Below, in pieces: positions 12,061 to 24,198 of a stretch of DNA of 64,000 nucleotides. Numbering within the stretch: the stretch's first letter is position 1; each line of letters opens with the position of its first letter. The position numbers were made by a program, and so were the translations under genes. A model generated the notes under the pieces. That model was not told where the DNA came from. It was given only the letters and a program-made list of their open reading frames with translations, and did no database searches. The stretch comes from Cervus elaphus (lineage: Eukaryota > Chordata > Mammalia > Artiodactyla > Cervidae), in the NCBI RefSeq assembly GCF_910594005.1, contig NC_057827.1, forward strand, positions 4,650,001 through 4,714,000, in the 5' to 3' direction.

Positions 12061-15000
12061 TTGGGAGATGCAAGACGAGCATGCATTCAAGTCACTGCAG
12101 GGATATCCGGCCTTATTTTGAGTCAGGGCATCGCGGGGTCCATTCCACTTGAGACCGCAAACTCAGGGTCCCTCTCACATACCTAGATCTGAGAAGAGCC
12201 TCTTCTTGAGGTGCTTGTGGTAAGGTGGTATTCCTCTGGAGTCGAAGCCAGGGACTAACCTCTCATCTCGAGTTGATTTTTGGTCCACGGAGCTCTTTCA
12301 TGTTGCTGCAGTGACATCAGGATTCCTCTAGCCTTGGAACAGTGTTCTTGGGGTTTCTCTGGAGTGCCATCAAGAAAATCAAGGCTCCTTCCCTGTGTGA
12401 TGTGCAAGACGGAATTGCTCTGCACGCAGTGCAGGGGAATCGGGCCTCATCTCGCCGTGAGGGGGAAGTCTCATGGTTTTTCTCGAGTTGCGGTGGGAAC
12501 CTGTGGTATATTCTCGAGTTACCACGGGGATTGCCCTTCCACACACGTGTTTGTTCAGCGATGTCAGGACTCCTGCATAGTTGCGAGGGACAACTCGGGA
12601 TTCTCCTCGAGGCTTGGCAGGGCAATTGGGACGCCTCTCCAGCTGAGGCGGGAGACCAAGGGTCCCTTTCCACGTGCCACAGGAATCCTGGGACTCCTAT
12701 CAAGTTTCACGAGGAGTCAGGCATCGTCTCTTTTGGAGGCACTGATCTCCGCGTACCTCAGGAGTTTTTAAAGGATGTGAGGCCTCCGTTCGCGATGAGG
12801 TGGGGAACTAGGTCTTTCTCTGTGGTCTCCACAGGGGATTCAGACACCCTTTCGTCTTGGGAGATGCAAGACGAGCCTGCATTCAAGTCACTGCAAGGAT
12901 ATCCGGCCTTATTTCGAGTCAGGGCATCGCGGTGTCCATCCACTTGAGGCCGCAAACTCAGGGTCCCTTTCACATACCTAGAGCTGAGAGAAGCCTCCTC
13001 TTGAGGTGCTTGTGGTAAGGTGGTATTCCTCTGGAGTCGAAGCCAGGGACTAACCTCTCATCTAGAGTTGATTCTTGGTCCACGAAGCTCTTTTGTGTTG
13101 CTACAGTGACCTTAGGATCCCGCTAGCCTTGAAACAGTGTTCTTGGGGTTTCTCTGGAGTGCCATCAAGGAAATCAAGGCTCCTTTCAACTTTGATGTGC
13201 AACACGGAATTCCTCTGCACGCAGTGCAGGGGAATCGGGCCTCATTTCGCGGCGAGGGGGTACTCTCATGGTTTTTCTAGAGTTGCGGCGGGAACTTGGG
13301 GTATATTCTCGAGTTACGACGGGGATGGCCCTTCCACACACGTGTTTGTTCAGCGAAGTCAGGACTTCTGCCTAGTTGCGAGGGACAACTCGGGATTCTC
13401 CTCGAGGCTTGGCAGGGCAATTGGGACGCCTCTCCAGCTGAGGCGGGAGACCAAGAGTCCCTTTCCACGTGCCACAGGAATCTTGGAACTCCTATCAAGT
13501 TTCCCAAGGAGTCAGGCATCGTCTCCTTTGGAGGCACTGATCTCCGCGTACCTCTGGAGTTTTCAAAGGATGTGAGGCCTCCGGTCGCAATGAGGTGGGG
13601 AACTAGGTCTTTCTCTGTGGTCTCCACAGGGGATTCAGACATCCTTTCGTCTTGGGAGATGCAAGACGAGCATGCATTCAAGTCACTGCAGGGATATCCG
13701 GCCTTATTTTGAGTCAGGGCATCGCGGTGTCCATTCCACTTGAGGCCGCAAACGCAGGGTCCCTCTCACATACCTAGATCTGAGAGGAGCCTCCTCTTGA
13801 GGTGCTTGTGGTAAGGTCGTATTCCTCTGGAGTCGAAGCCAGGGACTAACCTTTCATCTCGAGTTGATTTTTGGCCCACGGAGCTCTTTAATGTTGCTAC
13901 AGTGACATCAGGATTCCTCTAGCCTTGAAACAGTGTTCTTGGGGTTTCTCTGGATTGCCATCAAGGAAATCAAGGCTTCTTTCATGTGTGTTGTGGAACA
14001 CGGAATTGGTCTGCACGCAGTGCAGGGGAATCGGGCCTCATCTCGCGGCGAGGGGGAAGTCTCATGGTTTATCTCGAGTTGCGGCGGGAACCTGGGGTAT
14101 ATTCTCGAGTTACGACGGGGATGGCCCTTCCACCCACGTGTTTGTTCAGCGACGTCAGGACTCCTGCCTAGTTGCGAGGGACAACTCGGGATTCTCCTCG
14201 AGGCTTGGCAGGGCAATTGAGACGCCTCTCCAGCTGAGGCGGGAGACCAAGTGTCCCTTTCCACGTGCCACAGGAATCCTGGGACTCCTATCAAGTTTCA
14301 CGAGGAGTCAGGCATCGTCTCCTTTGGAGGCACTGATCTCCGCGTACCTCTGGAGTTTTCAAAGGATGTGAGGCCTCCGGTCGCGATCAGGTGGGGAACT
14401 TGGTCTTTCTCCGTGGTCTCCACAGGGGATTCAGACATCCTTTCGTCTTGGGAGATGCAAGACGAGCCTGCATTCAAGTCACTGCAGGTATATCCGGCCT
14501 TATTTCGAATCAGGGAATCACGGTGTCCATTTCACTTGAGGCCGCAAACTCAGGGTCCCTCTCACATACCTAGAGCTGAGAGAAGCCTCCTCTTGAGGTG
14601 CTTGTGGTAAGGTCGTATTCCTCTGGAATCGAATCCAGGGACTAACCTCTCATCTCAAGTTGGTTTTTGGTCCACAGAGATCTTCCGTGTTGCTACAGTG
14701 ACCTCCGCATCCCTCTAGCTTTGAAACAGTGTTCTTGGGGTTTCTCTGCAGTGCCATCAAGGAAATCAGGGCTCCTTTCATGTGTGATGTGCAACACGGA
14801 ATTGCTCTGCACACAGTGCAGGGGAATCGGGCCTCATCTCGCGGCGAGGGGGAAATCTCATGGTTTTTCTCGAGTTGCGGCGGGAACCTGGTGTATATTC
14901 TCGAGTTACTACGGGGATGACTCTTCCACCCACGTGTTTGTTCAGCGACTTCAGGACTCCTGCGGAGTTGCGAGGGACAACTCGGGATTCTCCTCGAGGC

Positions 15001-16258
15001 TTGGCAGGGCATTTGGAACGCCTCTCCAGCTGAGGCGGGAGACCAAGGGTTCCTTTCCACGTGCCACAGGAATCCTGGGACACCTATCAAGTTTCACGAG
15101 GAGTCAGGCATCGTCTCCTTTGGAGGCACTGATCTCCGCGTACCACTGGAGTTTTCAAAGGATGTGAGGCCTCCGGTCGCGATGAGGTGGGCGACTACGT
15201 CTTTCTCTGTGGTCTCCACAGGGGATTCAGACATCCTTTCGTCTTGGGAGATGCAAGACGAGCCTGCATTCAAGTCACTGCAGGGATATCCAGCCTTATT
15301 TCGAGTCAGGGCATCGCGGTGTCCATTCCACTTGAGGCCGCAAACTCAGGTTCCCTCTCACATACCTAGAGTTGAGAGAAGCCTCCTCTTGAGGTGCTTG
15401 TGGTAAGGTCGTATTCCTCTGGAATCGAATCCAGGGACTAACCTCTCATCTCGAGTTGATTTTTGGCCCACGGAGTTCTTTAATGTTGCTACAGTGACAT
15501 CAGGATTCCTCTAGCCTTGAAACAGTGTTCTTGGGGTTTCTCTGGATTGCCATCAAGGAAATCAAGGCTCCTTTCATGTGTGATGTGCAACACGGAATTG
15601 CTCTGCACGCAGTGCAGGGGAATCAGGCCTCATCTCGCGGCGAGCGGGAAGTCTCATGGTTTTTCTCGAGTTGCGGCGGGAACCTGGGGTATATTCTCGA
15701 GTTACGACGGGGATGGCCCTTCCACACACGTGTTTGTTCAGCGACGTCAGGACTCCTGCCTAGTTGCGAGTGACAACTCGGGATTCTCCTCGAGGCTTGG
15801 CAGGGCAATTGGAACGCCTCTCCAGCTGAGGCGGGAGACCAAGGGTTCCTTTCCACGTGCCACAGGAATCCTGGGACTCCTATCAAGTTTCACGAGGAGT
15901 CAGGCATCGTCTCCTTTGGAGGCACTGATCTCCGCGTACCACTGGAGTTTTCAAAGGATGTGAGGCCTCCGGTCGCGATGAGGTGGGAGACTACGTCTTT
16001 CTCTGTGGTCTCCACAGGGGATTCAGACATCCTTTCGTCTTGGGAGATGCAAGACGATCCTGCATTCAAGTCACTGCAGGGATATCCGGCCTTATTTCGA
16101 GTCAGGGCATCGCGGTGTCCATTCCACTTGAGGCCGCAAACTCAGGGTCCCTCTCACATACCTAGAGTTGAGAGAAGCCTCCTCTTGAGGTACTTGTGGT
16201 AAGGTCGTATTCCTCTGGAATCGAATCCAGGGACTAACCTCTCATCTCGAGTTGATTT
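12061..16258 (+). repeat. Mosaic transition: units 16-20 between the two higher-order repeat versions
   Basis: The order here is R' (12342), Q (13137), T' (13933), P (14729) and a T-front/P-tail hybrid (15525). It keeps five-unit spacing with the next region (units 16, 17 and 18 match units 21, 22 and 23 at offsets of 3979-3980), but positions four and five differ from both higher-order versions. R' is the R type with gatgtgcaagacgg, gccttggaacag and gccatcaagaaaatc. A 1-bp loss at about 12939 (gtccatccac for gtccattccac) makes unit 16 795 bp long. Unit 20 switches from T-like to P-like somewhere between 15560 and 15810. Confidence 0.78.
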
Positions 16259-19200
16259 TTGGTCCACGGAGCTCTTTCGTGTTGCTACAATGACCTCAGG
16301 ATCCCTCTAGCCTTGGAACAGTGTTCTTGGGGTTTCTCTGGAGTGCCATCAAGAAAATCAAGGCTCCTTCCCTGTGTGATGTGCAAGACGGAATTGCTCT
16401 GCACGCAGTGCAGGGGAATCGGGCCTCATCTCGCCGTGAGGGGGAAGTCTCATGGTTTTTCTCGAGTTGCGGTGGGAACCTGTGGTATATTCTCGAGTTA
16501 CCACGGGGATTGCCCTTCCACACACGTGTTTGTTCAGCGATGTCAGGACTCCTGCATAGTTGCGAGGGACAACTCGGGATTCTCCTCGAGGCTTGGCAGG
16601 GCAATTGGGACGCCTCTCCAGCTGAGGCGGGAGACCAAGGGTCCCTTTCCACGTGCCACAGGAATCCTGGGACTCCTATCAAGTTTCACGAGGAGTCAGG
16701 CATCGTCTCCTTTGGAGGCACTGATCTCCGCGTACCTCAGAAGTTTTTGAAGGATGTGAGGCCTCCGTTCGCGATGAGGTGGGGAACTAGGTCTTTCTCT
16801 GTGGTCTCCACAGGGGATTCAGACACCCTTTCGTCTTGGGAGATGCAAGACGAGCCTGCATTCAAGTCACTGCAGGGATATCCGGCCTTATTTCGAGTCA
16901 GGGCATCGCGGTGTCCATTCCACTTGAGGCCGCAAACTCAGGGTCCCTTTCACATACCTAGAGCTGAGAGAAGCCTCCTCTTGAGGTGCTTGTGGTAAGG
17001 TGGTATTCCTCTGGAGTCGAAGCCAGGGACTAACCTCTCATCTAGAGTTGATTCTTGGTCCACGAAGCTCTTTTGTGTTGCTACAGTGACCTTAGGATCC
17101 CGCTAGCCTTGAAACAGTGTTCTTGGGGTTTCTCTGGAGTGCCATCAAGGAAATCAAGGCTCCTTTCATCTTTGATGTGCAACACGGAATTCCTCTGCAC
17201 GCAGTGCAGGGGAATCGGGCCTCATTTCGTGGCGAGGGGGTAGTCTCATGGTTTTTCTAGAGTTGCGGCGGGAACTTGGGGTATATTCTCGAGTTACGTC
17301 GGGGATGGCCCTTCCACACACGTGTTTGTTCAGCGAAGTCAGGACTTCTGCCTAGTTGCGAGGGACAACTCGGGATTCTCCTCGAGGCTTGGCAGGGCAA
17401 TTGGGACGCCTCTCCAGCTGAGGCGGGAGACCAAAAGTCCCTTTCACGTGCCACAGGAATCTTGGGACTCATATCAAGTTTCCCAAGGAGTCAGGCATCG
17501 TCTCCTTTGGAGGCACTGATCTCCGCGTACCTCTGGAGTTTTCAAAGGATGTGAGGCCTCCGGTCGCAATGAGGTGGGGAACTAGGTCTTTCTCTGTGGT
17601 CTCCACAGGGGATTCAGACATCCTTTCGTCTTGGGAGATGCAAGACGAGCATGCATTCAAGTCACTGCAGGGATATCCGGCCTTATTTTGAGTCAGGGCA
17701 TCGCGGTGTCCATTCCACTTGAGGCCGCAAACTCAGGGTCCCTCTCACATACCTAGATCTGAGAGGAGCCTCCTCTTGAGGTGCTTGTGGTAAGGTGGTA
17801 TTCCTCTGGAGTCGAAGCAAGGGACTAACCTCTCATCTCGAGTTGATTTTTGGCCCACGGAGCTCTTTAATGTTGCTACAGTGACATCAGGATTCCTCTA
17901 GCCTTGAAACAGTGTTCTTGGGGTTTCTCTGGATTGCCATCAAGGAAATCAAGGCTCCTTTCTTCTGTGTTGTGCAACACGGAATTGCTCTGCACGCAGT
18001 GCAGGGGAATCGGGCCTCATCTCGCGGCGAGGGGGAAGTCTCATGGTTTATCTCGAGTTGCGGCGGGAACCTGGGGTATATTCTCGAGTTACTACGGGGA
18101 TGGCTCTTCCACCCACGTGTTTGTTCAGCGACGTCAGGACTCCTGCCTAGTTCCGAGGGACAACTTGGGATTCTCCTCGAGGCTTGGCAGGGCAATTGGG
18201 ACGCCTCTCCAGCTGAGGCGGGAGACCAAGGGTGCCTTTCCACGTGCCACAGGAATCCTGGGACTCCTATCAAGTTTCACGAGGAGTCAGGCATCGTCTC
18301 CTTTGGAGGCACTGATCTCCGCGTACCTCTGGAGTTTTTAAAGGATGTGAGGCCTCCGTTCGCGATGAGGTGGGGAACTAGGTCTTTCTCTGTGGTCTCC
18401 ACAGGGGATTCAGACACCCTTTCGTCTTGGGAGATGCAAGACGAGCCTGCATTCAAGTCACTGCAGGGATATCCGGCCTTATTTCGAGTCAGGGCATCTT
18501 GGTGTCCATTCCACTTGAGGCCGCAAATTCAGGGTCCCTTTCACATACCTAGAGCTGAGAGAAGCCTCCTCTTGAGGTGCTTGTGGTAAGGTGGTATACC
18601 TCTGGAGTCGAAGCCAGGGACTAACCTCTCATCTAGAGTTGATTCTTGGTCCACGAAGCTCTTTTGTGTTGCTACAGTGACCTTAGGATCCCGCTAGCCT
18701 TGAAACAGTGTTCTTGGGGTTTCTCTGGAGTGCCATCAAGAAAATCAAGGCTCCTTTCAACTTTGATGTGCAACACGGAATTGCTCTGCATGCAGTGCAG
18801 GGGAATCGGGCCTCATTTCGCGGCGAGGGGGTAGTCTCATGGTTTTTCTAGAGTTGCGGCGGGAACCTGGGGTATATTCTCGAGTTACCTCGGGGATGGC
18901 CCTTCCACGCACGTGTTGGTTCAGCGAAGTCAGGACTCCTGCCTAGTTGCGAGGGACAACTCGGGATTCTCCTCGAGGCTTGGCAGGGCAAATGGGATGC
19001 CTCTCCAGCTGAGGCGGGAGACCAAGAGTCCCTTTCCACGTGACACAGGAATCTTGGGACTCCTATCAAGTTTCCCGAGGAGTCAGGCATCGTCTCCTTT
19101 GGAGGCACTGATCTCCGCGTACCTCTGGAGTTTTCAAAGGATGTGAGGCCTCCGGTCGCGATCAGGTGGGGAACTAGGTCTTTCTCCGTGGTCTCCACAG

Positions 19201-20237
19201 GGGATTCAGACATTCTTTCGTCTTGGGAGATGCAAGACGAGCCTGCATTCAAGTCACTGCAGGGATATCCGGCCTTATTTTGAGTCAGGGCATCGCGGTG
19301 TCCATTCCACTTGAGGCCGCAAACTCAGGGTCCCTCTCACATACCTAGATCTGAGAGGAGCCTCCTCTTGAGGTGCTTGTGGTAAGGTGGTATTCCTCTG
19401 GAGTCGAAGCAAGGGACTAACCTCTCATCTCGAGTTGATTTTTGGCCCACGGAGCTCTTTAATGTTGCTACAGTGACATCAGGATTCCTCTAGCCTTGAA
19501 ACAGTGTTCTTGGGGTTTCTCTGGATTGCCATCAAGGAAATCAAGGCTCCTTTCTTCTGTGTTGTGCAACACGGAATTGCTCTGCACGCAGTGCAGGGGA
19601 ATAGGGCCTCATCTCGCGGCGAGGGGGAAGTCTCATGGTTTATCTCGAGTTGCGGCGGGAACCTGGGGTATATTCTCGAGTTACGACGGGGATGGCCCTT
19701 CCACCCACGTGTTTGTTCAGCGACGTCAGGACTCCTGCCTAGTTGCGAGGGACAACTCGGGATTCTCCTCGAGGCTTGGCAGGGCAATTGAGACGCCTCT
19801 CCAGCTGAGGCGGGAGACCAAGTGTTCCTTTCCACGTGCCACAGGAATCCTGGGACTCCTATCAAGTTTCACGAGGAGTCAGGCATCGTCTCCTTTGGAG
19901 GCACTGATCTCCGCGTACCTCTGGAGTTTTCAAAGGATGTGAGGCCTCCGGTCGCGATCAGGTGGGGAACTTGGTCTTTCTCCGTGGTCTCCACAGGGGA
20001 TTCAGACATCCTTTCGTCTTGGGAGATGCAAGACGATCCTGCATTCAAGTCACTGCAGGGATATCCGGCCTTATTTCGAGTCAGGGCATCGCGGTGTCCA
20101 TTCCACTTGAGGCCGCAAACTCAGGGTCCCTCTCACATACCTAGAGTTGAGAGAAGCCTCCTCTTGAGGTACTTGTGGTAAGGTCGTATTCCTCTGGAAT
20201 CGAATCCAGGGACTAACCTCTCATCTCGAGTTGATTT
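16259..20237 (+). repeat. Higher-order repeat B2, copy 1 (types R'-Q-T'-S-T/P)
   Basis: Units 21-25 begin with the lead-in ggtccacggagctctttcg and tgctacaatgacc, which recurs 3979 bp later at 20238. The Q unit (17117) has two tell-tale changes, accaaaagtcc and a lost C giving ctttcacgtgcc near 17443; both are shared by unit 27. The T' unit has ctagttccgaggg. The S unit retains cgcacgtgttggttc. The last unit (19504) is a hybrid described separately. Compared with B1, the R and Q types have swapped order and P is missing as a full unit. Confidence 0.9.
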
Positions 20238-20299
20238 TTGGTCCACGGAGCTCTTTCGTGTTGCTACAATGACCTCAGGATCCCTCTAGCCTTGGAACA
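19504..20299 (+). repeat. Hybrid monomer (unit 25): front of unit 18 type, tail of unit 20 type
   Basis: The front and middle share rare variants with unit 18, seven units upstream: gtttatctcgagttg, ggcaattgagacgcc and aacttggtctttctccgtgg. From about 20036 the tail instead has gacgatcctgc, gaggtacttgtgg, ggtcgtattcc and ggaatcgaatccag, as in unit 20, five units upstream. The switch lies between about 19990 and 20036. This is a clear crossover or conversion junction inside a monomer. Confidence 0.82.
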
Positions 20300-23200
20300 G
20301 TGTTCTTGGGGTTTCTCTGGAGTGCCATCAAGAAAATCAAGGCTCCTTCCCTGTGTGATGTGCAAGACGGAATTGCTCTGCACGCAGTGCAGGGGAATCG
20401 GGCCTCATCTCGCCGTGAGGGGGAAGTCTCATGGTTTTTCTCGAGTTGCGGTGGGAACCTGTGGTATATTCTCGAGTTACCACGGGGATTGCCCTTCCAC
20501 ACACGTGTTTGTTCAGCGATGTCAGGACTCCTGCATAGTTGCGAGGGACAACTCGGGATTCTCCTCGAGGCTTGGCAGGGCAATTGGGACGCCTCTCCAG
20601 CTGAGGCGGGAGACCAAGGGTCCCTTTCCACGTGCCACAGGAATCCTGGGACTCCTATCAAGTTTCACGAGGAGTCAGGCATCGTCTCCTTTGGAGGCAC
20701 TGATCTCCGCGTACCTCAGAAGTTTTTAAAGGATGTGAGGCCTCCGTTCGCGATGAGGTGGGGAACTAGGTCTTTCTCTGTGGTCTCCACAGGGGATTCA
20801 GACACCCTTTCGTCTTGGGAGATGCAAGACGAGCCTGCATTCAAGTCACTGCAGGGATATCCGGCCTTATTTCGAGTCAGGGCATCGCGGTGTCCATTCC
20901 ACTTGAGGCCGCAAACTCAGGGTCCCTTTCACATACCTAGAGCTGAGAGAAGCCTCCTCTTGAGGTGCTTGTGGTAAGGTGGTATTCCTCTGAGTCGAAG
21001 CCAGGGACTAACCTCTCATCTAGAGTTGATTCTTGGTCCACGAAGCTCTTTTGTGTTGCTACAGTGACCTTAGGATCCCGCTAGCCTTGAAACAGTGTTC
21101 TTGGGGTTTCTCTGGAGTGCCATCAAGGAAATCAAGGCTCCTTTCATCTTTGATGTGCAACACGGAATTCCTCTGCACGCAGTGCAGGGGAATCGGGCCT
21201 CATTTCGCGGCGAGGGGGTAGTCTCATGGTTTTTCTAGAGTTGCGGCGGGAACTTGGGGTATATTCTCGAGTTACGACGGGGATGGCCCTTCCACACACG
21301 TGTTTGTTCAGCGAAGTCAGGACTTCTGCCTAGTTGCGAGGGACAACTCGGGATTCTCCTCGAGGCTTGGCAGGGCAATTGGGACGCCTCTCCAGCTGAG
21401 GCGGGAGACCAAAAGTCCCTTTCACGTGCCACAGGAATCTTGGGACTCATATCAAGTTTCCCAAGGAGTCAGGCATCGTCTCCTTTGGAGGCACTGATCT
21501 CCGCGTACCTCTGGAGTTTTCAAAGGATGTGAGGCCTCCGGTCGCAATGAGGTGGGGAACTAGGTCTTTCTCTGTGGTCTCCACAGGGGATTCAGACATC
21601 CTTTCGTCTTGGGAGATGCAAGACGAGCATGCATTCAAGTCACTGCAGGGATATCCGGCCTTATTTTGAGTCAGGGCATCGCGGTGTCCATTCCACTTGA
21701 GGCCGCAAACTCAGGGTCCCTCTCACATACCTAGATCTGAGAGGAGCCTCCTCTTGAGGTGCTTGTGGTAAGGTGGTATTCCTCTGGAGTCGAAGCAAGG
21801 GACTAACCTCTCATCTCGAGTTGATTTTTGGCCCACGGAGCTCTTTAATGTTGCTACAGTGACATCAGGATTCCTCTAGCCTTGAAACAGTGTTCTTGGG
21901 GTTTCTCTGGATTGCCATCAAGGAAATCAAGGCTCCTTTCTTCTGTGTTGTGCAACACGGAATTGCTCTGCACGCAGTGCAGGGGAATCGGGCCTCATCT
22001 CGCGGCGAGGGGGAAGTCTCATGGTTTATCTCGAGTTGCGGCGGGAACCTGGGGTATATTCTCGAGTTACTACGGGGATGGCTCTTCCACCCACGTGTTT
22101 GTTCAGCGACGTCAGGACTCCTGCCTAGTTCCGACGGACAACTCGGGATTCTCCTCGAGGCTTGGCAGGGCAATTGGGACGCCTCTCCAGCTGAGGCGGG
22201 AGACCAAGGGTCCCTTTCCACGTGCCACAGGAATCCTGGGACTCCTATCAAGTTTCACGAGGAGTCAGGCATCGTCTCCTTTGGAGGCACTGATCTCCGC
22301 GTACCTCTGGAGTTTTTAAAGGATGTGAGGCCTCCGTTCGCGATGAGGTGGGGAACTAGGTCTTTCTCTGTGGTCTCCACAGGGGATTCAGACACCCTTT
22401 CGTCTTGGGAGATGCAAGACGAGCCTGCATTCAAGTCACTGCAGGGATATCCGGCCTTATTTCGAGTCAGGGCATCTTGGTGTCCATTCCACTTGAGGCC
22501 GCAAATTCAGGGTCCCTTTCACATACCTAGAGCTGAGAGAAGCCTCCTCTTGAGGTGCTTGTGGTAAGGTGGTATACCTCTGGAGTCGAAGCCAGGGACT
22601 AACCTCTCATCTAGAGTTGATTCTTGGTCCACGAAGCTCTTTTGTGTTGCTACAGTGACCTTAGGATCCCGCTAGCCTTGAAACAGTGTTCTTGGGGTTT
22701 CTCTGGAGTGCCATCAAGAAAATCAAGGCTCCTTTCAACTTTGATGTGCAACACGGAATTGCTCTGCATGCAGTGCAGGGGAATCGGGCCTCATTTCGCG
22801 GCGAGGGGGTAGTCTCATGGTTTTTCTAGAGTTGCGGCGGGAACCTGGGGTATATTCTCGAGTTACCTCGGGGATGGCCCTTCCACGCACGTGTTGGTTC
22901 AGCGAAGTCAGGACTCCTGCCTAGTTGCGAGGGACAACTCGGGATTCTCCTCGAGGCTTGGCAGGGCAAATGGGACGCCTCTCCAGCTGAGGCGGGAGAC
23001 CAAGAGTCCCTTTCCACGTGACACAGGAATCTTGGGACTCCTATCATGTTTCCCGAGGAGTCAGGCATCGTCTCCTTTGGAGACACTGATCTCCGCTTAC
23101 CTCTGGAGTTTTCAAAGGATGTGAGGCCTCCGGTCGCGATCAGGTGGGGAACTAGGTCTTTCTCCGTGGTCTCCACAGGGGATTCAGACATTCTTTCGTC

Positions 23201-24198
23201 TTGGGAGATGCAAGACGAGCCTGCATTCAAGTCACTGCAGGGATATCCGGCCTTATTTTGAGTCAGGGCATCGCGGGGTCCATTCCACTTGAGGCCGCAA
23301 ACTCAGGGTCCCTCTCACATACCTAGATCTGAGAAGAGCCTCCTCTTGAGGTGCTTGTGGTAAGGTGGTATTCCTCTGGAGTCGAAGCCAGGGACTAACC
23401 TCTCATCTCGAGTTGATTTTTGGTCCACGGAGCTCTTTCATGTTGCTACAGTGACATCAGGATTCCTCTAGCCTTGAAACAGTGTTCTTGGGGTTTCTCT
23501 GGATTGCCATCAAGGAAATCAAGGCTCCTTTCTTGTGTGTTGTGCAACACGGAATTGTTCTGCACGCAGTGCAGGGGAATCTGGCCTCATCTCGCGGAGA
23601 GGGGGAAGTCTCATGGTTTTTCTCGAGTTGCGGCGGGAACCTGGGGTATATTCTCGAGTTACGACGGGGATGGCCCTTCCACACACGTGTTTGTTCAGTG
23701 ACGTCAGGACTCCTGCCTAGTTGCGAGGGACAACTCGGGATTATCCTCGAGGCTTGGCAGGGCAATTGGGACGCCTCTCCAGCTGAGGCGGGAGACCAAG
23801 TGTCCCTTTCCATGTGCCACAGGAATCCTGGGACTCCTATCAAGTTTCACGAGGAGTCAGGCATCGTCTCCTTTGGAGGCACTGATCTCCGCGTACCTCT
23901 GGAGTTTTCAAAGGATGTGAGGCCTCCGGTCGTGATGAGGTGGGGAACTAGGTCTTTCTCTGTGGTCTCCACAGGGGATTCAGACATCCTTTCGTCTTGG
24001 GAGATGCAAGACGAGCCTGCATTCAAGTCACTGCAGGGATATCCGGCCTTATTTCGAGTCAGGGCATCGCGGTGTCCATTCCACTTGAGACCGCAAACTC
24101 AGCGTCCCTCTCACATACGTAGAGCTGAGAGAAACCTCCTCTTGAGGTGCTTGTGGTAAGGTGGTATTCCTCTGGAGTCGACGCCAGGGAATAACCTC
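20238..24198 (+). repeat. Higher-order repeat B2, copy 2 (types R'-Q-T'-S-T)
   Basis: Units 26-30 repeat the preceding block. Units 21/26, 22/27, 23/28 and 24/29 correspond at 3978-3979 bp, and I see only about two substitutions between units 22 and 27. Shared derived changes (accaaaagtcc and the lost C in ctttcacgtgcc near 21421) show common descent rather than parallel mutation. An extra 1-bp loss (cctctgagtcg, near 20991) is private to this copy. The last unit (23482) is a B1-like T unit rather than the hybrid of copy 1. Confidence 0.9.

Noticed and set aside
14626..14636. B-box-like motif (gaatcgaatcc) suggesting a tRNA-derived or pol III element
   Set aside because: Eight of ten fixed positions match, but there is no A box at a suitable distance, no tRNA fold, and the motif is a minor variant of gagtcgaagcc found in most units.
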